Below are positions 21,727 through 33,442 of a stretch of DNA of 64,000 bases, piece after piece. Source of the DNA: Caprella mutica (Eukaryota > Arthropoda > Malacostraca > Amphipoda > Caprellidae); the NCBI GenBank assembly GCA_947561585.1, contig CANNZV010001436.1:90609-154608 (forward strand), read 5' to 3'. Both the position numbers and the translations under genes were made by a program. Position 1 is the stretch's first letter. Each line of letters begins with the position of its first letter. The notes under the pieces are model-generated. The model searched no databases, was not told where the DNA came from, and saw only the letters and a program-made list of their open reading frames with translations.

Positions 21727-23300
21727 GCTGCAAGATTAGGATCAGTAGTCTCAAAATTAGGATCAGTAGTAGCCTCAAAATTAGGATCAGTAGTAGCCTC
21801 AAAATTAGGATCAGTAGTAGCCTCAAAATTAGGATCAGTAGTAGCCTCAAAATTAGGATCAGTAGTAGCCTCAAAATTAGGATCAGTAGTAGTCTCAAAA
21901 TTAGGATCTGTAGTAGTCTCAAAATTAGGATCTGTAGTAGTCTCAAAATTAGGATCTGTAGTAGTCTCAAAATTAGGATCAGTAGTTTCAAAATTAGGAT
22001 CAGTAGTCTCAAAATTAGGATCAGTAGTCTCAAAATTAGGATCAGTAGTCTCAAAATTAGGATCAGTAGTCTCAAAATTAGGATCAGTAGTCTCAAAATT
22101 AGGATCAGTAGTCTCAAAATTAGGATCAGTTGTCTCAAGGCTAGGATCAGTTGTCTCAAGGCTAGGATCAGTTGTCTCAAGGCTAGGATCAGTTGTCTCA
22201 AGGCTAGGATCAGTTGTCTCAAGGCTAGGATCAGTTGTCTCAAGATTAGGGCAAGTTGTCTCAAGGCTAGGATCAGTTGTCTCAAGATTAGGGCAAGTTG
22301 TCTCAAGATTAGGGTCAGTTGTCTCAAGATTAGGGTCAGTTGTCTCAAGATTAGGGTCAGTTGTCTCAAGATTAGGGTCAGTTGTCTCAAGATTAGGGTC
22401 AGTTGTCTCAAGATTAGGGCAAGTTGTCTCAAGATTAGGGCAAGTTGTCTCAAGATTCGGGCAAGTTGTCTCAAGATTCGGGCAAGTTGTCTCAAGATTC
22501 GGGCAAGTTGTCTCAAGATTCGGGCAAGTTGTCTCAAGATTCGGGCAAGTTGTCTCAAGATTAGGGCAAGTTGTCTCAAGATTAGGGCAAGTTGTCTCAA
22601 GATTAGGGCAAGTTGTCTCAAGATTAGGGCAAGTTGTCTCAAGATTAGGGGGGCAAGTTGTCTCAAGATTAGGGGGGCAAGTTGTCTCAAGATTAGGGGG
22701 GCAAGTTGTCTCAAGATTAGGGGGGCAAGTTGTCTCAAGATTAGGGGGGCAAGTTGTCTCAAGATTAGGGGGGCAAGTTGTCTCAAGATTAGGGGGGCAA
22801 GTTGTCTCAAGATTAGGGGGGCAAGTTGTCTCAAGATTAGGGGGGCAAGTTGTCTCAAGATTAGGGGGGCAAGTTGTCTCAAGATTAGGGGGGCAAGTTG
22901 TCTCAAGATTAGGGGGGCAAGTTGTCTAAAGATTAGGGGGGCAAGTTGTCTCAAGATTAGGGGGGCAAGTTGTCTCAAGATTAGGGGGGCAAGTTGTCTC
23001 AAGATTAGGGGGGCAAGTTGTCTCAAGATTAGGGGGGCAAGTTGTCTCAAGATTAGGGGGGCAAGTTGTCTCAAGATTAGGGGGGCAAGTTGTCTCAAGA
23101 TTAGGGCAAGTTGTCTCAAGATTAGGGCAAGTTGTCTCAAGATTAGGGCAAGTTGTCTGAAGATTAGGGCAAGTTGTCTGAAGACTAGGGCAAGTTGTCT
23201 GAAGACTAGGGCAAGTTGTCTCTAGATTAGGGCATGTTGTCTCTAGATTAGGGCATGTTGTCTCTAGTTTAGGGCAAGTTGTCTCTAGATTAGGGCAAGT
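21727..23300. repeat. 21/24-bp minisatellite in homogenised blocks, about 70 copies
   Basis: Consecutive blocks: 24-bp AATTAGGATCAGTAGTAGCC type (to about 21970), 21-bp AATTAGGATCAGTAGTCTCA (to 22125), 21-bp GGCTAGGATCAGTTGTCTCA (to 22240), 21-bp GATTAGGGYMAGTTGTCTCA (to 22640), then about twenty 24-bp units with a six-G run (GATTAGGGGGGCAAGTTGTC), then 21-bp units again. Frames are open across the whole array only because 21 and 24 are multiples of 3. Confidence 0.95.
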
Positions 23301-23668
23301 TGACAATGCTCATGGATACAGAAAAGCTACATCGTGAATACAGTCACTTACCAAGGTATATGACGATAAAGGACAAAATTGTCTCCAAATAAAGCCTATA
23401 CGATCCTGTCTACCTAACACAAAATCTCTAAGACCTCGTAGTTGAAGAGCATATCTCTAGCATTATCCTCTAAAACTGCAAGTAGCGTTAATAAAATTAT
23501 AAACTTGGTAAAAGTAAAAAAAACAATCCATAATGAAAATTACAACACGTAAAAACCCAAGAGACGCTACTCTCATTCTCTTCCATTAGCCATATACAGC
23601 TTCAGGATAGATCCCCACCAGGCTTATTAAACAAATTGTGAATAATCATAATTTGAGGTCACTATTTA
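23301..23668. other. spacer, no gene seen
   Basis: Nothing recognised between the array and the next MITE. Confidence 0.45.
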
Positions 23669-23849
23669 GGGTCAGTTACGAATTATCGATATTTCCACAT
23701 TCTCGATCATAGAAGTAAAAATTATTAAATTGAACGTTTTAGATTGGTGACCGATAAAAATAACGTATAGAAAAGTTATATTAAATATATTCGTTTTATA
23801 GGTAGTATAATCGAAAATGTGGAACTGTGCATTAATTTGTAACTTACCC
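23669..23849. mobile_element. palindromic MITE, GGGTAAGTT family, copy 8
   Basis: Left end TA then GGGTCAGTTACGAATTATCG; right end TTAATTTGTAACTTACCC. Inner arms TTCCACATTCTCGATCATA / ATAATCGAAAATGTGGAA pair. No GGTATCCATGATACC core. Confidence 0.8.
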
Positions 23850-24744
23850 AACATAGCTGAATAAATAGTCTCATCGATTACTGAACATGAGACACCAGAT
23901 TTAACGAATAGAGGGGAAACCTTAGGAAGGGAATAACTTCATTCATTCTTCTCGTCCATTTTCCTGTTCCTCGCACCCACAGTCCGACCACAGAGTAGAT
24001 CTCTGAAGTTGTAAAGCCATTCTCCTATAAGATGTCCGTCTCAAAGTATCTGTAATTGAAATTGGCTTAGCTATTATTCTTCAAAAATTAAAGTGATGTA
24101 GCAGCTGCAAATAAATAGCATTGGATATAATTAAAATAATTAAGAATAGAATAGACTTTAACCCTATTATTAGTTAAAAGAACACTAATGCTCTGAAATT
24201 AAAATAAAGTATGTATCCATAGATTATTGCATGCAGGATGCATATTAGAAGTAGCATTCGAAAGTTTGGCCTCATTCAAGAACCAATGAATAATTAATTG
24301 GTGTCTAAAAATATTACAAAATTATCTGAAAGATTGAACTATGATTTAAAAAAAATAAAAAAAATTTTTTTTTTTAGATATTGCTAATCAACTAGATATT
24401 ATTAATGAATTATTCATAAGAATATAATTGCTACAATACTCACCTAGCTTTTTCGATCAAGATTGTCCAAAAAATAATGAGATTTCGTATTTTCTGTAGT
24501 AGCTACTGTGACATGCTTCCTTATTTCTTTTTGATTTACCTCAGTGAAGAGAACCCAATTTGCTATGAAGTATGAACATCGTTATTCGTCATTTAAGAGT
24601 AGAAGAGCTGGAACTGTAAGAGAGGGGTATACAATGAGATTACAATTGCATGAGCTGTATTGGCTATTATGATTTAAGCTAGTTATTATCCCGTTATGAA
24701 TAAAGGGTTTTAAATGGAAAACGGAAATTGAGTGTTTCCGTAAA
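23850..24744. other. spacer, no gene seen
   Basis: AT-rich; poly-A/poly-T stretch near 24347-24376. No coding signal. Confidence 0.45.
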
Positions 24745-25625
24745 ATAGTTTTGTAAAATTTTGAGTTTCCGGAAAATTTGAGTTTTTGGAAGAATTTTAA
24801 GTTTTTGGAATAATTTTGAGTTTATGGAATAATTTTGAGATTTTGGGAGAATTTTGAGTTTTTGGGAGAATTTTGAGATTTTGGGAGAATTTTGAGTTTT
24901 TGGGAGAATTTTGAGTTTTTGGAAGAATTTTGAGTTTTTGGAAGAATTTTGAGTTTTTGAAAGAATTGAGGTTTTGGGTGAATTTGGATGTGTTTCTTGA
25001 AAGAAAATTTGATCTTCGGACAAGTTTGAGTTTTCGGAAAATTTAGTGTTGTCGAAAAATTTAGTGTTTTCGGAAAATTTAGTGTTTTCGGAAAATTTAG
25101 TGTTTTACGGAAAATTTAATGTTTTCGGAAAATTTAATGCTTTCGGAAAATTTAATATTTTCGGAAAATTTAATGCTTTCGGAAAATTTAATGTTTTCGG
25201 AAAATTTAATGTTTTCGGAAAATTTAATATTTTCGGAAAATTTAATGCTTTCGGAAAATTTAATGCTTTCGGAAAATTTAATGCTTTCGGAAAATTTAAT
25301 GCTTTCGGAAAATTTAATGCTTTCGGAAAATTTAATGCTTTCGGAAAATTCAATGTTTTAGGAAAATTAAATGTTTTAGGAAAATTAAATATTTTAGGAA
25401 AATTTTCTAGTTTTAGGAAAATTTGGAAGTTTTCGGAAAATTTGGTAGTTATCAGAAAATTTGGTGGTTATCAGAAAATTTGGTAGTTATCAGAAACTTT
25501 GGTAGTTATCAGAAAATTTGGTAGTTATCAGAAAATTTGGTAGTTATCGGAAAATTTGGTAGTTTTCGGAAAATTTGGTAGTTTTCGGAAAATTTCGGAG
25601 TATTTGGAAAATTTTGGAGTATTTG
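24745..25625. repeat. 18/19-bp minisatellite, about 45 copies in three blocks
   Basis: Block 1 (24745-24970) is 19-bp GAGTTTTTGGGAGAATTTT; block 2 (about 25030-25380) is 18-bp AATGCTTTCGGAAAATTT; block 3 (25380-25625) is 19-bp GGTAGTTATCAGAAAATTT. All share a (T)GGRARAATTTT core, so they are diverged stages of one array. Confidence 0.93.
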
Positions 25626-26017
25626 GAAGATATTTAGTATAAGAAAACTAAGTTTTATAAAAAAATTCTTGAGCATGATGGATTTATATATGTATTTATA
25701 AAAACACAATGCTCTTTATTATGGGGAGGGATAATATTAACAATAGCTATAAATTATAATATATACATTTCAATTCAAATCATGACTCATGCATTACTAG
25801 AAATAGATTTATCAAAAAGTTGCCCTGATGTGAGTCAATTCGATCACAGTTATACCTATCAGCAGGTCATTTTTCTAGGTACTCATTCTATCACCTCATT
25901 AATTATTACTTTTATTTTACCTATCAGTTGACAGTAGAAAAAACTATTGGCAAGACTGATGACTTTATAATTTATAGGCATGAATAATGATGAATTGTCA
26001 TAGCTAACTTGATATTA
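25626..26017. other. spacer, no gene seen
   Basis: Nothing recognised. Confidence 0.4.
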
Positions 26018-26509
26018 GGGCAAATTACGAATTATCGGTCAGTTCCACATCTTCGGTCATAGACTCAGAAGAGAAAACGATTTAGGTACATGGGTAGTAC
26101 CTAACAAGAATTAATTAGCCTAATGTTTAAATAATTTATATCCATGATATGACACCGTTTCCATCCATAATACATTAATAAATACAAGAATTCAATAATA
26201 ATTAATAGGTACCTAGGGTAGGTAAGTTTCGAATAATCGGACAGTTTCACAATCACATTATTGGTCATATAAGAAAAAATATATAAAAATTATTACTTTT
26301 ATTGGTATCCATGATACCTTAAGGTATCATGGATACCAATAAAAATAAATTTCCAATTAGGTATATAGTTTTTTCTTATATGACTGAACATGTGAAACCG
26401 ACCGACAAAGCGTAACTTACCCTACCTATAGTCTAGAGATAGGTAGCTCCTAGTATAGTTTTTCATATGATCGAAGATATGGAACTGACCGATAATTCGT
26501 AACTAGCCC
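26018..26509. mobile_element. palindromic MITE copy 9 (outer), interrupted by copy 10
   Basis: TA on both sides. Left end GGGCAAATTACGAATTATCG and right end CCGATAATTCGTAACTAGCC + C are inverted; inner arms CAGTTCCACATCTTCGGTCA/GATCGAAGATATGGAACTG pair. The 492 bp include a complete second family member at 26216-26422. Confidence 0.85.
26216..26422. mobile_element. palindromic MITE copy 10, nested inside copy 9
   Basis: Left GGTAAGTTTCGAATAATCGG, right GACAAAGCGTAACTTACCC, then TA. Arms TCATATAAGAAAAAA/TTTTTTCTTATATGA pair. The centre 26297-26344 is a perfect 48-bp palindrome of the GGTATCCATGATACC type. Confidence 0.85.
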
Positions 26510-27672
26510 TAGTACAAAGGTAACTAAGCATACCCAAACAATAATAAAGATAAAAATTAATAATATATCTACACATAGGTACGTAACAAGGTAGGTACTA
26601 TTGCAACATGTATTCATTTTTTCATTGTTTATTAAGAGATCATGAGCCTACGGACCTAATTTAGTAAAACGATATAGGAATTTGATTAAACTACCTATTT
26701 AATTTGATGATACCTAAGTAGTTATACCTATACTTACAGTTAATGATATCAGAGTAGTTCTGTCACAATAGCCACTAAGAATCATCTCTTTGTAGTTTGG
26801 TGGTAGCCTGTGTAAATAGTGTACCTAATATTCACTAGCTACTGCTGCAATATGGCTAACTTCCGATTGGGTAGCAGGAAGCCATCTAGCGGACAACTGC
26901 TGTTCAATATGGCGGAGACACTTATTTCACGGGCACGTTTTTGAAAGTAAAATCTTTACTATTCTACCTATTTTCAATAGCGTTGAATGTAGCTACTATA
27001 ATTCTCTAAGTTGAACTGAAAATAATTGTTTTTTCAATAGTATTTGTTCCATATTTGACGAAAGGAGCAAACAATTTCGATTCATTAATTGCACAACAAT
27101 TCGCTCAACCACTCGCTGTGAAATGGAAAATAGAACTGATCAAGTTTCAACTGTTCCAGTTGAACTTTTACTTGATAGAGGCAAATCATGTGCTTAGTGT
27201 ACGTGACGTCATCAAGGCAGTACTATTAAATAGAAAATCAGAGACCTATGTGATTAAATAATAAACTAAATTTATTATTGCATTCATATATTGACCACAA
27301 ATTAAAATTATTATGATTTGACGCATTTTAGTTACTTTAATTTGACTTTCGAGTGTTGCTGTGATGACGTCACGCACACTGCAAAACTCAACGAATATCA
27401 GAAATGGCTTAGCCTCGCACGGGGTTTAAATATAATTCACAAGATATAAAAAGATGATTCAAACTTTAAGAAATTGATTATCTCATTTCTAAAGTTTTTA
27501 ATATATGATTATAACCATTAACATTACAGCAGAATAATTTTAATAAATCCTCCTTAATTGTTTTATATATTCATATTCAGTAAAAAAAAATTTATATATT
27601 TAAATTCAGTAGTCAACACCCCTTGCAAGTCTAGGTAGCAATAATATTGATTAATTAGAATTCTGAATTAAA
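26510..27672. other. single-copy-looking DNA with promoter-like motifs
   Basis: GC-richer than its surroundings near 26850-26940, with two AATATGGC motifs (the second, AATATGGCGG at 26906, is YY1/Pho-like) and two perfect CRE octamers TGACGTCA at 27204 and 27365. Frames of 30 codons (26852-26944) and 68 codons (27055-27261, without good start context) are present; neither is recognised. Confidence 0.35.
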
Positions 27673-30412
27673 AATCCTTGGGAATATTCAAGAAATATTC
27701 CCTGAACATAATATTTTCAAACTATCTTCTATAATTTAATGGAATGTTGTGGGAACACTCTTGGATTATCGGATAACACTTTAAATATTACAAATATTAT
27801 AAATATTACAAATATTATAAATATTACAAATATTACAATATTACAAATATTACAAATATTACAAATATTACAAATATTACGAATATTACAAATATTACAA
27901 ATATTCTTATAATTACAAATAATACTTGCAAAGTATTAAAGAAAAAACCTCTGAACTATATGCATACAATATTCTACAATATAATGGAATGTAGAACATT
28001 CCTGGATTATCGGTAAAACTTAAAATAATTCTATTGTTTTACCGATCATTCAGGAATGTTCCCTGAACATTCCATTTAATTATAGAAGATCGTATGAATA
28101 TGCTAATATTGAGGGAATATTCCTTTGGTACTCAAATGATATACTACAATGTTAGAATTATTTAAAGTATCTTCTGATAATCCAGGAAGATTCCTTGAAG
28201 ATTCCATTTACTAGTAGAATATTGTTCGCATCTATACTTATGTTATGGAAATTCTCCTCAAGAAATCCATTTATTTAGTTTAATCATTTAAAGTATTCTC
28301 CGATAATCCACGAATATTCAATAAAAATTCCACTTAATTGTAAAATATAGAATAAATAAACTTATATTCAGGGAATATTCCTTGAATACTCAATTGAAAT
28401 TGTTGATTATTAGAATAATTTAAAGTATTATCCGATAATCCAAGAGTGTTCCATAAACATTCCATTAAATTGTTCGAAAATCTTATGTTCAGGGAATATT
28501 CCTTGAATACTCTCAGGGAAGAGTTTAATGTTTAGAATTATTTTCAGTTTTTCCAATAATCCAGGAATGTTCCCTGAATAATCCATTGAATTGTAGAAGA
28601 TAGTTCGAAAATCATATGTTCAGGAAATATTCTTTGAATATTCCCAAGGAAGAGATGAATGTTTAGAATTATTTTCACTTTTTCCAATAATCCAGGAATG
28701 TTCCCTAAATATTCCATTAAATTGTAGAAAATAGTTTGAAAATCTTATGTTCTTGGAATATTCCCTGAATACTCCCAAGGAAGAGAAGAATGTTTAGAAT
28801 TATTTAAAGTATTATCCGATAATCCAGGGATGTTCCCTAAACATTCCATTAAATTGTAGAAAATAGGTTGAAAATCTTATGTTCAGGGAATATTCCTTGA
28901 ATACTCCCAAGGAAGAGATGGGTGTTTAGAATTATTTAAAGTATTATCCAATAATCCAGGGATGTTCTCTAAACATTTTATTAAATTGTAGAAGATAGTT
29001 CGAAAATCTCACGTTCAGGGAATATTTCTTGAATACTCCCATGGAAGAGATGAATATTTAGATTTATTTTCAGTTTCTCCAATATTCCAGGAATGTTCCC
29101 TAAATATTCCATTAAATTGTAGAAGATAGTTCGAAAATCTTATGTTCAGGGAATATTCCTCGAATACTCCCAAGGAAGAGATGAATGTTTAGAATTATTT
29201 TCAGTTTTTCTGATAATCAAGGAATGTTCCCTAAATATTCCATTAAATTGTAGAAGATAGTTCGAAAACCATTTGTTTCAGGGAATATTCCTTGAATACT
29301 CCCAGGGAAGAGATGAATGTTTAGAATTATTTAAAGTATTATCCGATAATCCAGGAATGTTCCCTAAATATTCCATTAAATTGTAGAAGATAGTTTGAAA
29401 ATCTTACGTTCAGGGAATATTCCTTGAATACTCCCAAGGAAGATATGGATGTTTAGAATTATTTTCAGCTTTTCCAATAATTCAGGAATGTTCCCTAAAC
29501 TTTCCATTAAATTGTAAAATATAGTTCGAAAATCTTATATTCGGGGAATATTCCTTGAATACTCCCAAGGAAGAGATGAATGTTTAGAATTATTTTCAGT
29601 TTTTCCAATAATCCAGGAATGTTCCCTAAATATTCCATTAAATTTTAGAAGATAGTTTGAAAATCTTATGTTCAGGGAATATTCCTTGAATACTCCCAAG
29701 GAAGAGAAGAATATTTAGGATTATTTAAAGTATTATCCGATAATCCAGGAATGTTCCCTAAACATTTCATTGAATTGTAGAAGATAGGTTGAAAATCTTA
29801 TGTTCAGGGAATATTCCTTGAATACTCCCTAGGAAGAGATGAATGCTTATAATTATTTAAAGTATTATCCGATAATCCAGGAATGTTCCCTAAACATTCC
29901 ATTAAATTGTAGAAGATAGTTCGAAAATTTCATGTTCAGGGAATATTCCTTGAATACTCACATGGAAGAGATGAATGGTAAAGATTATCTTCAATTTTTC
30001 CAATAATCCAGGAATGTTCCCTAAATATTTCATTAAATTGTAGAAGATAGTATGAATAAAAATATGTTCAGGGAATATCCCTCGAATACTCCATTGAAAT
30101 ACTTTATTGGTAGAATTATGTAAAGGTTGGTCAATATTCAGGGAATGTTCCCTGAATATTCCATAAAAGATTCGAAAATGGAATAAATTCACTGATGTTC
30201 AGCGAGTATTCCCTGAACATTCATAAAAATGAATTTACATGTTATGAATTTAATGAGCTTGAGGGAACATTCCCTGAATATTCAATTGGAATTATATTCC
30301 ATTCTTATGTTCCAGGAAGATTCCGGGAGCATCAGTATGGAATGTGGGAATATTGGGGAACATTAAATCCGAATGGAACATTCCCGGAATATTCAAATGT
30401 TACCTGGGTTGC
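27673..30412. repeat. 131-bp satellite, about 15-18 copies, with CCTGGG-type right end
   Basis: From about 28320 the unit is regular: GTTCAGGGAATATTCCTTGA ... AAGAGATGAATGTTTAGAAT ... GATAATCCAGGAATGTTCCC ... TTAAATTGTAGAAGATAGTT ... Spacing of GTTCAGGGAATATTCC is about 131 bp. Copies at 27673-28320 are more diverged. The right edge, TTCAAATGTTACCTGGG at 30396-30412, matches the ends of the element at 20064-21019. Confidence 0.85.
27783..27905. repeat. 9-bp (ACAAATATT)n microsatellite
   Basis: About 13 copies of ACAAATATT with a few TATAAATAT variants, inside the diverged part of the 131-bp satellite. Confidence 0.95.
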
Positions 30413-30647
30413 AGCAAGGAAAAACTAATCAAAATTGTGGAATCTTTCTTCAAACACAGTAGATCGTATATTTTCAAACAGAGAGTTGGTGAGACTATTC
30501 TATCAACAGACACCGTCCTGACATTGCCTTATTGCACTGGTGATAAAACACTAGCTAGGTACTGAACTAGGTAGGTACTGGAATAGTTAGGTGATGGAAT
30601 ATTTAGGTAGCCAATAAATTAAGTAGTAGGTAATGAATAAGTTAGTT

Positions 30648-31230
30648 GCTCAACTAGGTAAATTACCCAACTAGGTAAGTCGCGCAACTAGGTAAATAGC
30701 CCAACTATGTAAATACTAGGTAAATTGCCCAACTAGGTAAATTGCCCAACTAGGTAAATTGCCCAACTAGGCAAATTGCCCAACTAGGTAAATTGCCCAA
30801 CTAGGTAAATTGCCCAACTAGGCAAATTACCAACTAGGTAAATTGCCCAACTAGGCAAATTACCAACTAGGTAAATTGCCCAACTAGGTAAATTACCTAA
30901 CTAGGTAAATTTCCCGACTAGGTAAGTTGCCTAACTATGTAAATAGTAGGTAAATTTCCCAACTAGGCAAATTGCCCAACTAGGTAAATTGCAAAACTAG
31001 GTAATTCGACTAACTAGGTAAATTACCCAACTAGGTAAATTACCCAACTAGGTAAATTACCCAACTAGGTAAATTACCCAACTAGGTAAATTACCCAACT
31101 AGGTAAATTGCCCAACTAGGTAAATTGCCCAACTAGGTAAATTGCCCAACTAGGTAAATTGCCCAACTAGGTAAATTGCCCAGCTAGGTAAATTGCCAAA
31201 CTTGTTAAATTGCCCAACTAGGTAGGTGCT
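30648..31230. repeat. 17-bp minisatellite, about 34 copies
   Basis: Unit CAACTAGGTAAATTGCC with TTACC and GCAAATT variants. Its CTAGGTA core resembles the TAGGTA phrases scattered through the window. Confidence 0.95.
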
Positions 31231-31864
31231 CAACTATAGGTATATGCCTAATTAGGTAGGTTCTCAACTAGGTATCAAACTTAATCCTTTTGACTAATTA
31301 GTTACCACTCATTAACCAAGTTGTGTGGAATAGCTCGGGTAACCACCTCGGGTCTATTTAGGGTTGTAAATAGTTCGGGTTGGAGGACAAAAGACCTTCT
31401 GGTCTCATGACAATGGGGACCTTTAAACTCTGGGCCAATTTCGCACGTTACTAACCTTAAATCTCTGTGGGAGAAGCAAAACTCTATTAAGATTTACATG
31501 TAAAAGGAAGAATTTGACACCTTCTTTACCCCCATTTTTCAACTCGTGTGTTAAAAAAAATGTTCCGGAAAGAACCTATAATTTTTATCTCTAACTATTG
31601 CTTCGATATCTAATTACTATTAAATTTACTATTTTTATTTTAACAATTTGTTGACCCTATTAGTCAACAACAGCCTTATCATCAACTGTTGGCGATGTAC
31701 AAATAATGCTTCTATAATAAGAGGAAAAATTAATCCTGGAAATCACTGTACCAAACTAAAATCCTAAACTTTAAATAAGATTTTGAAATAATTAATAAGG
31801 ATACTATACAGCTATGGAGAAGTAGAAATAAATATTACGGAAATTTCGTCGAATGGTAATTCCC
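31231..31864. other. spacer, no gene seen
   Basis: Contains a CCTCGGGT / GTTCGGGT phrase near 31337-31380; no array or ORF recognised. Confidence 0.4.
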
Positions 31865-32102
31865 TGACGGACATTTGGCCGGAATAATTGTATTTAAATG
31901 ACGGTTATTTAAAGAAAAATGTTATTTAATATTGGAAAACAAAAATGGGATAATAATGTTACTTAATATAATAAAAATAATAACTTTATATAAAACAATA
32001 TACAATAATGACAATTGAAAAGAATAAAACATTAATTTTTTTTTCATCTTGCAGTCGAAGTTAAATCCATACTAAAGAATAAATTCGAATTGTTGTGCTA
32101 TA

Positions 32103-32479
32103 CAGTAGAACTCCTTTATAATGAACTCCTGTATAGTGAACTATCCTGATTAGTAGAGTCCTGTATAGTGAACTTACCTGTACAGGCAGGAACCAATTTT
32201 ATAACAGGACTACTTAAAGCACAGTTACTCCGAGCTTACTTACATCAGTTGTACCGGACAATTACATTTAAACAATTTTATTTACATTGATGGAACCATA
32301 CAAAATATGGTACACAGTATTAGTGAAACCCTGTATATGAAAAACCCTATATAATAAATTTATTTAAAAAAATTGTATAGTTTGCCATGAAAAGGCCAGT
32401 TTTCTATTCATCTTTTATATCTGTAGTAGAGTCTCTCTATAGTGAACTAGTTGAAGTTCCCTATAGAGGAGTTCTACTA
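32103..32479. mobile_element. pogo-like MITE
   Basis: 377 bp with TA on both sides. Left end CAGTAGAACTCCTTTATAAT and the inverse of the right end, TAGTAGAACTCCTCTATAGG, match each other and the pogo/Tigger-type terminal pattern CAGTARAACCTC..TATA. Internal TGTATAGTGAACT phrases repeat. No transposase. Confidence 0.75.
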
Positions 32480-32483
32480 TATA

Positions 32484-32870
32484 TGTTTGCAGTTCTTATT
32501 ATGGATACATATTATTTTCAACAGAATTTTATTTTCCTTTTATAAATAACTTTCAATTCCTCGGAAACAGAGGCTGCAGTTCGTACTAAGGATACACATT
32601 GAATAAAACTTTTTCCTCCGTTTGTCCGTTCTGGCAATTCCTTATCGTAAAGTCTATTACAATATCAGTTAAAAGGTGTGTGCGGACATTTGGCTGAACG
32701 GACATTTGGCTGAAAGACTTCTACTCAATGTGTATCCGTATTACAAGCTGCAGCCTCCGTTTAATGTAATCATTTTTATTTCCACGGAATTGAAAGATTT
32801 TTATAAAAAGTACATTAAATTTTAATATGTTTATAATGCGTATCCATACTACGAACTGCAAGCATGTACG
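32484..32870. repeat. foldback structure, two nested pairs of inverted arms
   Basis: Outer arms about 32484-32525 and 32825-32870 (GCAGTTCTTATTATGGATAC versus GTATCCATACTACGAACTGC); inner arms 32537-32620 and 32722-32810 (GGATACACATTGAATAAAA versus CTCAATGTGTATCC). The centre holds two CGGACATTTGGCTGAA repeats. It abuts the pogo-like MITE. Confidence 0.7.
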
Positions 32871-33227
32871 TATTGCTGAACAATTTGAATTCTTTAAGCG
32901 CCTCATAAAGTTGGTGTAAATAAAAGAAAAAGAAAAGAAACAGTAATAGAAAAGGAAAACTAATAATTTGCTGAAGTATCACTACTACGGGGGTCAAATG
33001 AAAATTATTAAATGGAAATGAAAGAGTTTTGATTCAAAAGAGTAAAAAATAATTTTTTTTGATAAATTGAATATATTAATATGTATGCATATGTGTGCAT
33101 TTGAATATAATCCTAAACCCATTATATTAATTGAACACCCAATGAATGAACAACAGGTACTGTACTAGTTAGAAAATATTACCATCCCATTTTAGGTTTT
33201 CAAGATAGCTAATATAGTTCGGTTAAA

Positions 33228-33442
33228 TGTCCCTTCGGCCAAACTATTTTCAGCCAAATGTACGTTCGACCAAATGTACTTCGGCCAAGTGTCATTCGGC
33301 CAAATTATGTCAATCGGCCAAGTGTCATTCGGCCAAATTATGTCATTCGGCCAAATTATGTCAATCGGCCAAATTATGTCAATCGGCCAAATTATGTCAA
33401 AATTGTTATTCGGCAAAATGTCATTCGGCCAAGTGTCCGTCA
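33228..33442. repeat. 18-bp minisatellite, about 11 copies
   Basis: Unit TCGGCCAAATTATGTCAA with GTGTCAT variants. The CGGCCAA core equals the bounding motif of 31865-33442. Confidence 0.93.

Larger units (their letters stand above)
31865..33442. mobile_element. possible composite element bounded by TGACGGACATTTGGCC
   Basis: TGACGGACATTTGGCC at 31865-31880 and its inverse GGCCAAGTGTCCGTCA at 33427-33442 (one mismatch) bound a region with a pogo-like MITE, a foldback and an array of the same CGGCCAAAT motif. Internal CGGACATTTGGCT copies occur at 32676-32712. The unit may instead be a chance pair of motif copies. Confidence 0.35.

Noticed and set aside
22640..23100. TTAGGG-containing repeats as telomeric sequence
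   Set aside because: TTAGG occurs only once per 21-24 bp unit within a longer unrelated sequence; not a TTAGG or TTAGGG tandem.
21711..23225. 504-codon ORF rich in SCLKIR
   Set aside because: Echo of the 21/24-bp array; the minus strand is equally open.
20090..30412. Heat-shock elements in GGAATATTCC satellites as functional HSEs
   Set aside because: GAAnnTTC dimers are present but the next GAA is 3, not 2, bases away; canonical three-pentamer HSEs are absent, so it is kept only as a low-certainty idea.
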